A DNA stretch of 64,000 nucleotides from Moraxella canis (GCF_002014965.1 NZ_MUXT01000001.1:367898-431897); one strand, 5' to 3'; positions 19,345 through 29,104 are shown, counted from the first letter of the stretch. Notes: generated by a model not told the origin, from the letters alone. Program-made: numbers and translations.

Positions 19345-20175
19345 ATGACAAATTCAACACCCCAAGATACTCAAAATGTCTTGGTAGACACTCACGCTTC
19401 ACAAGCCATCGATAAAGACGAAATCAGCACCCGCCTTGCCAAATTGGCACAAACCCCTGAGCAATTTCGTAAAATCAATACCTTTATGAAGCGTCGCACG
19501 CACATGAGTCAGCACCATGAGCAGGCATTGCTTGATGAGCGTTTTGGTGATATCTATGTCAATCCTACTGGCGAGCTTGGTAAGCTTGGCGATGTATCAG
19601 CAATCACTGATTTAAGAGCTTTATTTACAAACACGCCCAATGGTGAGCGCGCGCCTTTGACGCTTGAAATTGGCTTTGGGATGGGTGATAGCCTGTTTGA
19701 GATGGCTAAAAATGCCCCTGAAACGAATTTTGTTGGCATCGAAGTCCATGAGCCTGGCATTGGGCGCTTGACTGCTCTAGCCGATGAGGCAGGGCTTGCC
19801 AACCTAAAAGTCATCAATGGCGATGCCATTGCCCTGCTTGAGAATCTGCCTGATCAGCATCTTGACACCGTTCAGCTGTATTTTCCTGATCCTTGGCAAA
19901 AAAAGCGCCACTATAAACGCCGCTTCGTCACCCATGATCGTATGGCAAAAGTCGCTCGCGTACTGAAGTCTGGCGGCAAGTTTCATGCAGCGACCGACTG
20001 GGAGCATTATGCATTTTGGATGCTTGAGGTGCTAGATGGTATGCCTGAATTTATCAACAGTTGCAAAAAAGGTAACTTCACGCCGCGCCCTGATTTTCGC
20101 CCTTTGACTAAGTTTGAAAAACGCGGCATCACTCATGGTCATGGTGTCTGGGATTTGATTTATCTAAAAGCTTAA
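19345..20175 (+). CDS. trmB: tRNA (guanine-46-N7)-methyltransferase
   Basis: SAM-dependent enzyme making m7G46 in tRNA variable loops. The SAM motif is [13 protein letters not shown] near residue 108, followed by [10 protein letters not shown] and the family signature [16 protein letters not shown] near 180; ATDWEHYA follows. At 276 residues it has an N-terminal extension of about 70 residues compared with the core, normal in related bacteria. It converges with ribF across a GC-poor hairpin (20184-20194 with 20210-20220). Confidence 0.95.
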   Translation: MTNSTPQDTQNVLVDTHASQAIDKDEISTRLAKLAQTPEQFRKINTFMKRRTHMSQHHEQALLDERFGDIYVNPTGELGKLGDVSAITDLRALFTNTPNGERAPLTLEIGFGMGDSLFEMAKNAPETNFVGIEVHEPGIGRLTALADEAGLANLKVINGDAIALLENLPDQHLDTVQLYFPDPWQKKRHYKRRFVTHDRMAKVARVLKSGGKFHAATDWEHYAFWMLEVLDGMPEFINSCKKGNFTPRPDFRPLTKFEKRGITHGHGVWDLIYLKA

Positions 20176-20258
20176 ACTCCAGCAGCGTCATTCAAGCGGC
20201 TGATTTGGCTGAGTGATGCTAGGAGATTAAAGCCTTGGGCGTTTGATTCAATCCAGGA

Positions 20259-21233
20259 TCAGCGCCCTTGATCCTCTCGCCACTTCAATAGATCCGCCAC
20301 ATCTTTGGCGATGCCTAATTTCAGTGCCTCGATGCCCTCATACTGCCGCTCACCATGTAAAAAGTGAGTAAACACCACCTTGAGTGTCGATCCGTATAAG
20401 TCACCTTGAAACTTCGGCAAATGCACCTCAAGCCGCCAGTCTTTACCTTGAATACTTGGTCTAAGTCCAACACTCACCGTGCCAAACAAACTGCCCTGGC
20501 GCAGACCTTGCAGTCCGCCTTGACCGACAGACGCCCAATCCAAAGGCTTGCCATCTTGGCAAATAAAGACATCAGCAGCAAAAATACCGTGCAGTGCAGG
20601 CTTTAAGCGCCCCAAAGACACATTCGCTGTCGGAAAGTTCAATGTTCGCCCAATTTTATCGCCATGCTCGACGACCCCAATCATGCTATATGATCGACCC
20701 AGCATGGATTTGGCAGAGTCAAGATCGCCGATCGCCAAAGCGTCACGCACCAAAGATGAGCTGATGCGTACGCCATTTTGGGTAATGCTATGCAGATCAT
20801 CTACGCTAAATCCTGCATTTTTCAAAAATACTTTGTCGCCGGCGCGATCTTGACCAAAACGAAAATCATCGCCAAGCACCAGATGGCTCACATTCAAGCT
20901 GCGCAAAAGATCAACAAATGCCGCCGCTGACAAAGAACGAAACGCATCATCAAAGCTTGCGACAATCAGATATTGAACGCCCAATTGCGCGATCTGCTCT
21001 GCTTTTTCGGTCAAATTGGTCAATCGAGCTGGCGGATTGTCAGGCGAAAAAAACTCTCTAGGCTGCGGCTCAAATACCATCACTGCAGATGACAGACCCA
21101 TCGTCTTGGCATCATCAGATAGCGCCAATAATAACGCTTGATGACCCAAATGAACACCATCATAGTTACCAATGGTCAGCGCAAGCGGCGGCAGTGTTGG
21201 CAAATTATGGCTGTCTAAAAAAATGATTTGCAT
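20259..21233 (-). CDS. ribF: Bifunctional riboflavin kinase / FAD synthetase
   Basis: Makes FMN and FAD from riboflavin. The N-terminal FAD synthetase nucleotidyltransferase domain has TIGNYDGVHLGHQALL near residue 21 and the LVLGDDFRFGQDRAG signature near 116, then SSSLVRDAL. The C-terminal kinase domain has GRTLNFPTANV near 195 and HGIFAADV. The 324-residue length is typical. It lies 14 nt downstream of the ygfB-like gene on the same strand and may be co-transcribed. Confidence 0.96.
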   Translation of the reverse strand: MQIIFLDSHNLPTLPPLALTIGNYDGVHLGHQALLLALSDDAKTMGLSSAVMVFEPQPREFFSPDNPPARLTNLTEKAEQIAQLGVQYLIVASFDDAFRSLSAAAFVDLLRSLNVSHLVLGDDFRFGQDRAGDKVFLKNAGFSVDDLHSITQNGVRISSSLVRDALAIGDLDSAKSMLGRSYSMIGVVEHGDKIGRTLNFPTANVSLGRLKPALHGIFAADVFICQDGKPLDWASVGQGGLQGLRQGSLFGTVSVGLRPSIQGKDWRLEVHLPKFQGDLYGSTLKVVFTHFLHGERQYEGIEALKLGIAKDVADLLKWREDQGR

Positions 21234-21247
21234 GAAAACTTTATCGC

Positions 21248-21886
21248 CTATTGCTTGCTTGCCATCGCATCAATGACTGGCACCGCCAATTTTTCTGCCG
21301 CAAGCTCATTTGCCGTCTTCGCTTCGGGCGCCAAGCCTTTTAGTAGTGCCAAGTTTTTGACATCTTGGCGCTGACGAGTGGCTAGGCTCACCGGCACCAT
21401 ACGAGCAAATTCAAATAGCTGCAGCCACATCTCCTCACCACCTTCTAGGCTTTCTTCATCGTCCAATCGGATGGCAGCAATCTCCATCAAAGTGCGAATC
21501 AGCTCATTTTCATCAGCGCTCAATGTCACGCCCGCCACGCCGATGCCAGTGATATAACCGCCCGCCCAATCTTTGAGCGCCAATACACGCTCATACAGCT
21601 CGTGCTCATCGTCAGGCACCAAAGGCTCATAGCCATACGCATCATCTTTATCTTTGAGCGCAAAGCTGACATCTTCGGCGTATTCGGTCAATAGCTCAAG
21701 CGCCGCTTCGCTAGGCATCGCAAAGCTCATCTCCTCCAACAAGCGCACCCAACCGTCGGTATCGGGCGCATGACACGCGGTCATGATGCCAGTCATGATG
21801 CCGTGCAGCTCACTGATCGATACATCCGTCCAATCACCAAATGCTGACGACCAATCATCCCAACCTGATAAATAATCTGTTGTCAT
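21248..21886 (-). CDS. ygfB: YgfB / UPF0149 family protein
   Basis: A 212-residue UPF0149 family protein. Family features are SELHGIMTGIMTACHAP near the start and the LKDWAGGYITGIGVAG motif in the middle; the protein is acidic and helical. The open frame extends upstream to 22006, but the extra segment overlaps the divergent promoter region and does not match the family, so the ATG at 21886 is chosen. ygfB divergent from zapA-region genes is a conserved gammaproteobacterial neighbourhood. Its role is not established beyond regulation reported in Pseudomonas (AlpA). Confidence 0.85.
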   Translation of the reverse strand: MTTDYLSGWDDWSSAFGDWTDVSISELHGIMTGIMTACHAPDTDGWVRLLEEMSFAMPSEAALELLTEYAEDVSFALKDKDDAYGYEPLVPDDEHELYERVLALKDWAGGYITGIGVAGVTLSADENELIRTLMEIAAIRLDDEESLEGGEEMWLQLFEFARMVPVSLATRQRQDVKNLALLKGLAPEAKTANELAAEKLAVPVIDAMASKQ

Positions 21887-22166
21887 ATTTTGCCTTTTAT
21901 TCGTGCGATTTTGATATGATTTTACACATCCAGGCTCATCAAGCCTTTGCCAAACAGTGTTCTTTAAATAAGCGATCAAAAACAGACTATTATAACACAG
22001 CCACACCAGTTTATGCGCCTGTTTTGATCAACCAATGGCAGCATCAAACCGTTTATCGCTGTGATGCTAACTTTGATGCAATTTTTACAAAAAATTTGAC
22101 AACACACTCCAAAGCCATGCTAAGATAAGCTCAGCTAAATTTTGTTTGATCAACTTAGGATATCTT

Positions 22167-22526
22167 ATGTTAGCTCAATTACAAGCCTTAGAGCAGACGA
22201 TCATCGCCATGAAAAAGCAATACGCGGTCACTGCGACAGAACTTGCCAATCTCAAACAGCGCATCGCCAATGACGACAGCGCCAAACAAATCGAAACACT
22301 GCAAGACAAGCTCAATCAAGCACTGATTGATATTGAGAATTATAATGACCGCGTGGATGATCTACAACAAACCCAAAATGCGCTAGAGCAGCAAGTTGAT
22401 GAGCTTTATCAAGCCAATCAAGCGTTAATCACTCAAAATCAAGATCTAAAAGATAAAAACGCCTTAGCCATCTCACGCGCTGAAGTGATTCGTGATTGGC
22501 TGTCAAAAATCGATCGCTCTAACTAA
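22167..22526 (+). CDS. ZapB-like coiled-coil protein
   Basis: A 119-residue protein that is almost wholly coiled coil (heptad-rich from about residue 5 to 105, with few prolines), starting MLAQLQALEQ. It has an AGGA ribosome site; the longer frame from a TTG at 22146 is not favoured. It lies 36 bp upstream of zapA. In Pseudomonadales a TIGR02449/ZapB-like short coiled coil precedes zapA, so a role in Z-ring assembly is plausible, but this is inferred from position and shape only. Confidence 0.7.
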   Translation: MLAQLQALEQTIIAMKKQYAVTATELANLKQRIANDDSAKQIETLQDKLNQALIDIENYNDRVDDLQQTQNALEQQVDELYQANQALITQNQDLKDKNALAISRAEVIRDWLSKIDRSN

Positions 22527-22562
22527 AGACGCGCCATTCAACAGTTTTGCTAAGGAATTATT

Positions 22563-22910
22563 ATGAGTCAAGACACCCAAAATTCACCATCATCCGCCAT
22601 CATCGCCAAAGAAGAATTTCGTCCAATTGATATCAGTATCGCAGGCACGCCGCATCGCATTGTCTGCCCAGTGGACGAAATTAAAAACCTAGAAAATGGC
22701 GCTGAATACATCAACCACAAAATCCGTGATCTGCGCCGCGAAATCAAACACAAAACCCCGACCAATGAAGAGTTTTTGGTGTTGGTTTGCTTGGAGCTGT
22801 ACGATGAAGTCCAAAGCCTAAAAGCCCAAATCGCTGATGCTGACGATGAAAAAGCCAAAGTAGCCGCCATGATAGAAAAAATCAATCAACAAGCAGGCTC
22901 AATGCTTTGA
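22563..22910 (+). CDS. zapA: Cell division protein ZapA
   Basis: A 115-residue FtsZ-associated protein that crosslinks FtsZ filaments. The N-terminal globular part has IDISIAGTPHRIVCP and LENGAEYINHKIRDLRRE; a C-terminal coiled coil follows, with LELYDEVQSLKAQI. RBS AAGGA precedes the ATG. It is followed by a strong terminator; no 6S RNA gene, which follows zapA in E. coli, fits in the 60-bp gap. Confidence 0.92.
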   Translation: MSQDTQNSPSSAIIAKEEFRPIDISIAGTPHRIVCPVDEIKNLENGAEYINHKIRDLRREIKHKTPTNEEFLVLVCLELYDEVQSLKAQIADADDEKAKVAAMIEKINQQAGSML

Positions 22911-22921
22911 ATTCAACACAT

Positions 22922-22953
22922 AAAAAACGGTAGCCTTTATGCTACCGTTTTTT
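22922..22953 (+). terminator. Bidirectional intrinsic terminator after zapA
   Basis: A perfect 13-bp stem (22922-22934 with 22941-22953), 6-nt loop, A-run on one side and T-run on the other. It serves zapA and the convergent gene ending at 22972. Confidence 0.92.
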
Positions 22954-22971
22954 ATGCAAACTTAAAAGTTT

Positions 22972-23247
22972 TTATTCCGTGACACTTGGTAAATGTTCTT
23001 CTGGATGAGCATCGGCATAAGCGCTCAGATGTTCGTCATTACAAAAAAACCGTTCGTTATGCTGCTTTTCATTCAATAAAATACCGCGATAGGTCGCCAG
23101 CTCATGCCCACAGTGGTGGCAATGTCGCAGGCTTGTATCATCGCCTTCTTTGGGGAAGAATGCTTTGGGCGGCTTAGGATACATGAATTTAAAAAACAGC
23201 CACATCACCACGCCGATGATCACGATATTTAAAATAAAAGCAAACAT
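22972..23247 (-). CDS. PP0621-type small membrane protein with zinc-ribbon-like cysteines
   Basis: A 91-residue protein with one N-terminal transmembrane helix (about residues 3-22) and a cytoplasmic CHHCGHEL motif near 43, then a second cysteine in RFFCNDEHL near 68, as in the PP0621 family (TM helix plus a MYM/TRASH-like zinc-binding patch with the CxxC...C..H pattern). The function is unknown. It is convergent with zapA. Confidence 0.75.
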   Translation of the reverse strand: MFAFILNIVIIGVVMWLFFKFMYPKPPKAFFPKEGDDTSLRHCHHCGHELATYRGILLNEKQHNERFFCNDEHLSAYADAHPEEHLPSVTE

Positions 23248-23495
23248 AAACTCTCAATTCACCACAAATTTTTAGAAACCTAAGATTACTATACCACAAA
23301 GTTTGGGGGTTTATGCTATACTATTTGCAGGTTTGTCAGTATTTTGATAAGCCAGAATTTTTGGCGTATTTGCCACTTTTACAAAATTTGTTGATGAAAT
23401 TTGCGACGACAGTGAAGTCATTGCATTTTTTATGACATCAATTTAAAAGCACTTGGCATGATGCACCAGTGCTCAAAAATTTAAGGATAGTACAA

Positions 23496-25187
23496 ATGTC
23501 AAAAGCTAAAACCGATGCCGTCAACGGCACACAAACCAGTTTTCATACCGCAGATGCCACGACAGGTCAAATTACTTTTGCGATCATTCAGACCAATTTT
23601 TGGGTGGGGGATATCGCAGGTAATGTCAAAAAAATGCACGCCTTAACCCTAGATGCCAAAGCTCGCGGTGCGGATATCGTCATCTTTCCTGAGCTTGCTT
23701 TGGTGGGTTATCCGCCTGAAGATTTGCTTTTACGCCCAACCTTAGGTGAGCGCGTCCGTGAAGCGATGGCAAAACTTGCCGAAATCGAAGGCATTGTGGT
23801 GATTTTGGGTTATCCGCACATTGATCATCATGGCACATTCAATTCAGCCGCCATCTTGCAAGGTGGCAGCCAAAAAGGCTTTTATCATAAGCAGCGCCTA
23901 CCAAACTACGGCATCTTTGATGAACGTCGCTATTTCCAGAAAGGTCGCAATCAAGTCTTGTTTGATTATAAAGGCGCGACGATTGGTCTTTTGATTTGTG
24001 AAGATATTTGGCATGATGAACCCATTCAAGCGCTGAAACAAGAAGGCGCTGATTTGGTGGTGGTGATCAATGCTTCGCCATTTGAAATCGGTAAGCAAAC
24101 CGCCCGAAAAGCGCTTTTAACCAAACAGTCTTCCGCCCATAATCTGCCCATCATTTATGTAAACACCGTCGGCGCCCAAGATGACATCGTCTTTGATGGC
24201 GGTTCTTTGATCATGCAATCAGACGGCAGCGTCGCACATGAAGGCGTCAGATTCTTAAATCAGCTGATGATGGCGCAGTTTGATACCCAGACTAAGACTT
24301 TTGATACACAAACCAAAGCGCCGCTTGTGCTGTCTGAAGAATCTGAGATGTATCAAGCGCTTGTGGTGGGTCTGCGCGATTATGTCAATCGCTCAGGCTT
24401 TAAAGGGGTGATTGTTGGCTTATCAGGCGGTATTGATAGCGCGCTCACGCTTTGTATTGCTGTCGATGCTTTGGGTTCTGATCGGGTGTATGCAGTGATG
24501 ATGCCCTATGAATACACCGCTCAAATCAGCCTAGAAGATGCCGAAGCCCAAGCCGCTCGCTTAAATGTTTCTTATACCGTTTGCCCGATCCATGATGCCG
24601 TGGCAGGCTTACGCTCAGCCTTAGCGCCACTGCTTGCCAATAGCGAGCCTGATGTGACCGAAGAAAACTTACAAGCGCGCGCCCGTGGCACCATCTTGAT
24701 GGCGCTGTCTAATAAGTTTGGGCATATGGTCATCTCAACAGGCAATAAATCTGAAAATGCCGTCGGCTACTCAACGCTTTACGGCGATATGGTTGGCGGA
24801 TTTGATGTCTTAAAAGATGTCTACAAAACCGATGTCTATCGCTTGGCAAATTATCGCAATCGCTTAGAAGACAATCCAGTGATCCCTGAGCGCGTCATCA
24901 CCCGTGCCCCGAGTGCTGAGCTGCGTCCTGACCAAAAAGACCAAGACAGCTTGGGCGATTATGAGACGCTTGATAATATCCTAAGAATGTATATTGATGA
25001 AGATTTGGGCTATAAAGCCATTGTGGCGGCAGGTTTTGAGCCCCAAACGGTCGAAAAAATCTTAGGCATGGTGGATCGCTCTGAATATAAGCGCCGCCAA
25101 GGCGCCATCGGTACCAAGATCACCAAAAAATCATTTGGTCGCGAACGCCGATACCCACTGGTCAATGGTTGGTCAATCAAAGGCTAA
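23496..25187 (+). CDS. nadE: Glutamine-dependent NAD+ synthetase
   Basis: Final step of NAD synthesis. The N-terminal nitrilase-type glutaminase domain carries the Glu-Lys-Cys triad (FPELALVGYPPEDLL, HKQRLPNYGIFDE, LLICEDIWHDE); the C-terminal synthetase has the ATP P-loop SGGIDSALTL near 320 and STGNKSENAVGYSTLYGD. 563 residues from the ATG at 23496, which has TTAAGGATAG before it. A GTG 27 nt earlier opens the same frame but lacks such a site. A GCACT/AGTGC imperfect hairpin lies just before the RBS. Confidence 0.96.
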   Translation: MSKAKTDAVNGTQTSFHTADATTGQITFAIIQTNFWVGDIAGNVKKMHALTLDAKARGADIVIFPELALVGYPPEDLLLRPTLGERVREAMAKLAEIEGIVVILGYPHIDHHGTFNSAAILQGGSQKGFYHKQRLPNYGIFDERRYFQKGRNQVLFDYKGATIGLLICEDIWHDEPIQALKQEGADLVVVINASPFEIGKQTARKALLTKQSSAHNLPIIYVNTVGAQDDIVFDGGSLIMQSDGSVAHEGVRFLNQLMMAQFDTQTKTFDTQTKAPLVLSEESEMYQALVVGLRDYVNRSGFKGVIVGLSGGIDSALTLCIAVDALGSDRVYAVMMPYEYTAQISLEDAEAQAARLNVSYTVCPIHDAVAGLRSALAPLLANSEPDVTEENLQARARGTILMALSNKFGHMVISTGNKSENAVGYSTLYGDMVGGFDVLKDVYKTDVYRLANYRNRLEDNPVIPERVITRAPSAELRPDQKDQDSLGDYETLDNILRMYIDEDLGYKAIVAAGFEPQTVEKILGMVDRSEYKRRQGAIGTKITKKSFGRERRYPLVNGWSIKG

Positions 25188-25200
25188 TCAGCACTTTTAA

Positions 25201-25227
25201 AACGCTCACACCAGTGGGCGTTTTTTA
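25201..25227 (+). terminator. Intrinsic terminator after nadE
   Basis: A 9-bp stem with one wobble pair (25201-25209 with 25214-25222) followed by TTTTTT. Confidence 0.85.
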
Positions 25228-25239
25228 ATGGCGCTACAT

Positions 25240-25950
25240 TTACTGATACGCTCGCTCACCAAAAATCGCCGTCCCAACACGCACCATCGTCGATCCATGC
25301 GCCACAGCTTCTGCCATATCACCACTCATGCCCATGCTGATGCTATCCCAATGGGGCAGATCAAAGCGAGCCGCCATCGCATCGAATAATGCTTTTGTGC
25401 GAGCAAAAGCATCTACTCCTTGCTTACTTGGGATTACCATTAGCCCCCGTAAATTCAGATTTTCATAATGCATGACCTGCTCAATCAAGGCAGGTACTTC
25501 CTCAGGCTGACAGCCGGATTTGCTGTTTTCATCATCAATATTGACTTGAATCAAGACATTAAGCGGCTTCATGCCTGCGCGCTGCTCATTGAGACGCTTG
25601 GCGATGACCTCGCGCTCCAAGGTGTGCACCCAGTCAAAATACTTGGCAATGTCTCGCGTTTTATTTCTTTGGATGCTGCCAATATAGTGCCATGTGATCG
25701 GCAAATCAGACAGCGCCGTGATTTTGCCAAGCGCTTCTTGCAGATAATTTTCACCAAAATCTTCTTGACCTGCACGGTACAGCGCCTCAATCATCGAAGC
25801 AGGCTTTGTCTTTGACACCGCAAGCAGCGCTGCCAAGCGGTGTTCGTCGTTTGTTTCGGCAGCCTTGGCATTAGCCACAGCTAGCGCATCACTCACTGCT
25901 TGATAATTAGCTAATAATTGCGCTTCATCAAAATCGGTCACGGTCTGCAT
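25240..25950 (-). CDS. yggS: YggS family pyridoxal-phosphate homeostasis protein (PLPBP)
   Basis: A 236-residue PLP-binding protein with a single TIM-barrel domain, no known enzymatic activity and a role in PLP and amino-acid balance. The PLP lysine is in LLAVSKTKPA near 50, then FGENYLQEA, WHYIGSIQRNKTR, and the C-terminal MGMSGDMAEAV.GSTMVRVGTAIFG. Divergent from pilT, an arrangement also found in Pseudomonas. Confidence 0.95.
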   Translation of the reverse strand: MQTVTDFDEAQLLANYQAVSDALAVANAKAAETNDEHRLAALLAVSKTKPASMIEALYRAGQEDFGENYLQEALGKITALSDLPITWHYIGSIQRNKTRDIAKYFDWVHTLEREVIAKRLNEQRAGMKPLNVLIQVNIDDENSKSGCQPEEVPALIEQVMHYENLNLRGLMVIPSKQGVDAFARTKALFDAMAARFDLPHWDSISMGMSGDMAEAVAHGSTMVRVGTAIFGERAYQ

Positions 25951-26067
25951 AATCTACCCTTTATCATATGGCTGTATTTCATCAAATTATTGTAACACTA
26001 AGAAGATCACTTGTGAAATCCGCCTGAATTTGATTTAATGTGGCAAATATTTGGAGTCAACATCCCC

Positions 26068-27114
26068 ATGCTCAATCTTAAAGACCTGTTGGTTTTTGCA
26101 CACAATCAAGGCGCATCAGATTTGCATTTGTCTGCGCATCAGCCCATCATGATGCGCATCGATGGCGAGCTGATGCCGATGAGCCTTGCGCCCATCGATG
26201 CAGACGGCGTCATACAGATGCTCAGATCTGTGATGGATGAGACAGATTACGATCACTGGCAACAACATCTTGAGCATGATTTTGTGATTGACCTTGATGG
26301 CGTCGCTCGCTTTCGGGTGAATGCGTTTTTTCAGACACATGGTGCTGGCGCCGTTTTTCGGGTGATCCAAGCCAAAGTGCCCACACTTAGGCAGTTAATT
26401 GACGATGATCGAATTTATGACAGCCTGCGACAAATCACGACACTGCGCGCAGGCTTAGTGCTTGTAACGGGTGCGACAGGCTCAGGCAAATCAACCACAC
26501 TTGCCAGCTTGATCGATCACATCAATCAGCACAGCAAGGCGCACATTTTGACCATCGAAGATCCCATTGAGTATGAGCATCAGTCAAAATTATCATTGAT
26601 CAATCAAAGGCAGATTGGTAAAGATACCATCAGTTTTCATCGCGCGCTGCGCTCGGCATTGCGTGAAGATCCTGATGTCATTTTGGTCGGTGAGCTGCGC
26701 GATCTTGAGACCATCAGACTGGCTCTGACTGCCGCTGAGACAGGGCATTTGGTATTTGCCACCTTACACACCCTAAGTGCACCAAAAAGCATTGATCGGA
26801 TCATTGATGTGTTTGATGCTGCTGAAAAGCACATGATTCGCACGATGCTCGCTGACTCACTTCAAGCAGTGATCGCCCAAAGACTACTGCCAGCACAAGG
26901 TGGCGGTCGTGTGGCAGCGTTTGAGATTCTCACTCACACGCCTGCGGTCGCCAATCTTATTCGCGAAAATAAAATCTCGCAGCTGCCCTCTGTCATCCAG
27001 ACCAGCTCAGCCCAGGGCATGATCAGTCTTGTTCATCATCTATCACGCCTGGTCACATCTGGCAAGATCAGCGCAGATACCGCCAATCATCACACCCAAG
27101 AGCGGCTATTTTAA
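26068..27114 (+). CDS. pilT: Type IV pilus retraction ATPase PilT
   Basis: Hexameric ATPase that drives pilus retraction and twitching. Starting at the ATG at 26068 (GGAG site; the family starts there) it has 348 residues. N-terminal PAS-like domain GASDLHLSA; Walker A GATGSGKSTT near 140; Asp box and Walker B with IEDPIEYEH and DPDVILVGELRD; the His-box TGHLVFATLHT. The C-terminal AIRNLIRE-like retraction motif is present as AVANLIRENK. The frame is open 30 nt further upstream. Other pil genes are not adjacent. Confidence 0.93.
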   Translation: MLNLKDLLVFAHNQGASDLHLSAHQPIMMRIDGELMPMSLAPIDADGVIQMLRSVMDETDYDHWQQHLEHDFVIDLDGVARFRVNAFFQTHGAGAVFRVIQAKVPTLRQLIDDDRIYDSLRQITTLRAGLVLVTGATGSGKSTTLASLIDHINQHSKAHILTIEDPIEYEHQSKLSLINQRQIGKDTISFHRALRSALREDPDVILVGELRDLETIRLALTAAETGHLVFATLHTLSAPKSIDRIIDVFDAAEKHMIRTMLADSLQAVIAQRLLPAQGGGRVAAFEILTHTPAVANLIRENKISQLPSVIQTSSAQGMISLVHHLSRLVTSGKISADTANHHTQERLF

Positions 27115-27126
27115 GCCTTGATTTAA

Positions 27127-27157
27127 AAAATGCCCAATATCATCTATTGGGCATTTT
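27127..27157 (+). terminator. Bidirectional intrinsic terminator between pilT and fur
   Basis: A perfect 13-bp stem (27127-27139 with 27145-27157) with a 5-nt loop and flanking A and T runs; the genes converge here. Confidence 0.88.
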
Positions 27158-27183
27158 GAATCGCACCGCATACGGAGCTTGGC

Positions 27184-27624
27184 TTATTTATTTTCGCTGT
27201 TTGATTTTAGGCACTCTGGACTGTCACAGACGCCATACAGCACCAAAGAATGACCTGACAGCTTAAAGTTGTGCGCCTGTGCCACTTTGAACTGCTCTTC
27301 TTCGATGATCGAATTATGAAATTCAACAATTTTGCCACACACATCACAAACCAAATGATCGTGATGCTCATCTTGGACAATTTCAAACACCGATAAATTA
27401 TTTTCAAAATTATGGCGCTCAACAATGCCTGCTTGCTCAAACTGAGTCAGCACACGGTACACCGTCGCCAAGCCCACATCTTCGCCCTGCTCAGCCAAAG
27501 CGCGGTACACATCTTCGGCACTCATGTGGTGATGCTCTGCGCTCTCAAGCAGCTCCAAAATCTTAATGCGCGGCAGCGTGACTTTTAAGCCTGCTTTACG
27601 CAAATCTTTATTGGTAAAAGCCAT
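27184..27624 (-). CDS. fur: Ferric uptake regulator Fur
   Basis: Fe(II)-dependent repressor, 146 residues. An N-terminal winged helix with LRKAGLKVTLPRIKILELLE and VGLATVYRVLTQFEQAGIVERHNFE precedes the metal-binding domain with HHDHLVCDVCGKIVEF (sensor His cluster and CxxC). Divergent from bamE, the usual fur-omlA arrangement. The intergenic region has AT-rich GATAAT-like repeats that could hold a Fur site, but no clean 19-bp match was seen. Confidence 0.96.
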   Translation of the reverse strand: MAFTNKDLRKAGLKVTLPRIKILELLESAEHHHMSAEDVYRALAEQGEDVGLATVYRVLTQFEQAGIVERHNFENNLSVFEIVQDEHHDHLVCDVCGKIVEFHNSIIEEEQFKVAQAHNFKLSGHSLVLYGVCDSPECLKSNSENK

Positions 27625-27848
27625 AGTTTATTGATCCTAAAATTATTATAGATAGCTGATAATTTACCATAAAATTGAAAAGCTTGCACCCCAAAATCAC
27701 AAATACGCGCCAAAAGTCAATGATTGAGTTATCCAATCATCAAAAGCAGTCATAACCACAAAAACTTAGCCAAACACCAAAAGATACTTGCATAATGCCA
27801 AGTCTTTGGTTTAATATGGTCACACTCCATCACTATATGGGAATAATA

Positions 27849-28223
27849 ATGAAAAAGATGACGTTAAAAGCAGCAAGTTTAGGCTTGGTTGCGATGCTTG
27901 CTTTGACTGGCTGTAATGCCTTTCGGGTCTATACGATCGATCTACCCCAAGGCACGCCACTGTCTGCCGCTCAAGCAAGCCAAGTGCAAGTGGGCATGAA
28001 TGCCAACCAAGTGCTGTATTTGCTTGGTTCACCCGCTCTGCGTGATACTTTGGCGCCCAATCGCTGGGATTATATTTACGACTACACCGCGGGCACCGAT
28101 GGTAAGCGCAACAAAAAACCAGACATCAAAGATGCATCGCAGTATTTGAGCATCTACTTTAATAGCCAAGGCATCGTCACACGCATCGAGGGTCGTGACA
28201 GTCTGCCTGCCAATCGCCATTAG
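27849..28223 (+). CDS. bamE: Outer membrane assembly lipoprotein BamE (OmlA)
   Basis: Small lipoprotein of the BAM complex, 124 residues from the ATG at 27849. The signal peptide ends in the lipobox LALTGC. Mature domain carries the BamE motif QVQVGMNANQVLYLLGSPALRD and NRWDYIYDYT. In-frame ATGs at 27837 and upstream give longer N-termini that do not look like signal peptides. Divergent from fur. Confidence 0.93.
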   Translation: MKKMTLKAASLGLVAMLALTGCNAFRVYTIDLPQGTPLSAAQASQVQVGMNANQVLYLLGSPALRDTLAPNRWDYIYDYTAGTDGKRNKKPDIKDASQYLSIYFNSQGIVTRIEGRDSLPANRH

Positions 28224-28255
28224 TCGCAATAGCCCAAGTCTAGGCGAATTGATAA

Positions 28256-28286
28256 AGCCGCTTAACAATGTATAAGCGGCTTTTTT
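28256..28286 (+). terminator. Intrinsic terminator after bamE
   Basis: A 9-bp stem (28256-28264 with 28273-28281), 8-nt loop and TTTTT. Confidence 0.88.
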
Positions 28287-28309
28287 GTATTTAAATAATC
28301 AATCAAAAA

Positions 28310-28960
28310 TCAGACGGATTTATTGAGTTTTTGTTTAATAAAACTAAAAATAACTGGCAAGATACTAAAAATAATAATGCCAAAAATCACATAGGTAAAA
28401 TTGTCTTTGACGACAGGCTGATTCCCAAAAAAATAGCCCAGCATCACAAATGAGGTAATCCACAAAAATCCGCCAATGATGTTATAGCTTAAAAAATAAC
28501 GATAATCCATGCTGCCCGCCCCTGCCACAAATGGCGCAAATGTGCGAGCAAAAGGAATAAAGCGCGCAAAAATAATCGTCTTTCCACCATGAGTGGCAAA
28601 AAACTTTTGTGTATTAATCAGGTGCTGATGATTGATCCAGCGCGAATTTGTAACAAACACCTTAGGTCCGATATATTTACCAATATGGTAATTGAGCGTA
28701 TCGCCCAGCACCGCCGCCAAAAATAGCAGCGCAATCAATAAAGCAGGATTGAGCGCACCTGTAAAAGCCGCCAAAGCACCTGCAGCGAACAGCAGACTGT
28801 CTCCAGGCAAAAACGGCATCACCACAAATCCAGTTTCAACAAAAATGATCAAAAACAAGATGCCATAAATCCACATCCCATAATCTTGTAAAAACACCGC
28901 CAAATGCTGATCGATATTCAAAATAAAATCCACCAGCTGCATGATCACATCCATAGCCAC
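28310..28960 (-). CDS. DedA family membrane protein
   Basis: A 216-residue polytopic inner-membrane protein of the DedA (SNARE-associated/VTT) family, implicated in envelope lipid-carrier or phospholipid flipping. Family signatures are FVETGFVVMPFLPGDSLLF near 43, GDTLNYHIGKYIG near 90, and FARFIPFARTFAPFVAGAGSM near 133. A second DedA paralogue lies at 62448-63083. It ends close to the bamE terminator and is divergent from metR. Confidence 0.92.
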   Translation of the reverse strand: MAMDVIMQLVDFILNIDQHLAVFLQDYGMWIYGILFLIIFVETGFVVMPFLPGDSLLFAAGALAAFTGALNPALLIALLFLAAVLGDTLNYHIGKYIGPKVFVTNSRWINHQHLINTQKFFATHGGKTIIFARFIPFARTFAPFVAGAGSMDYRYFLSYNIIGGFLWITSFVMLGYFFGNQPVVKDNFTYVIFGIIIFSILPVIFSFIKQKLNKSV

Positions 28961-29104
28961 CCACTTTTTGCCAAATAAATAGCCCCTATGTTATCAGAAA
29001 TTGATCCCAACCAGGGAGATTTTTGTGTCACTAAGACATTTTTCATTGAGATAGTGATCGTCATAGCCAAAATTGCACTCATCTTACAAGCCATAGGTGC
29101 AACA

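Noticed and set aside
22911..22971. 6S RNA gene expected after zapA
   Set aside because: Only 60 bp with a terminator are available; no 6S-like sequence fits.
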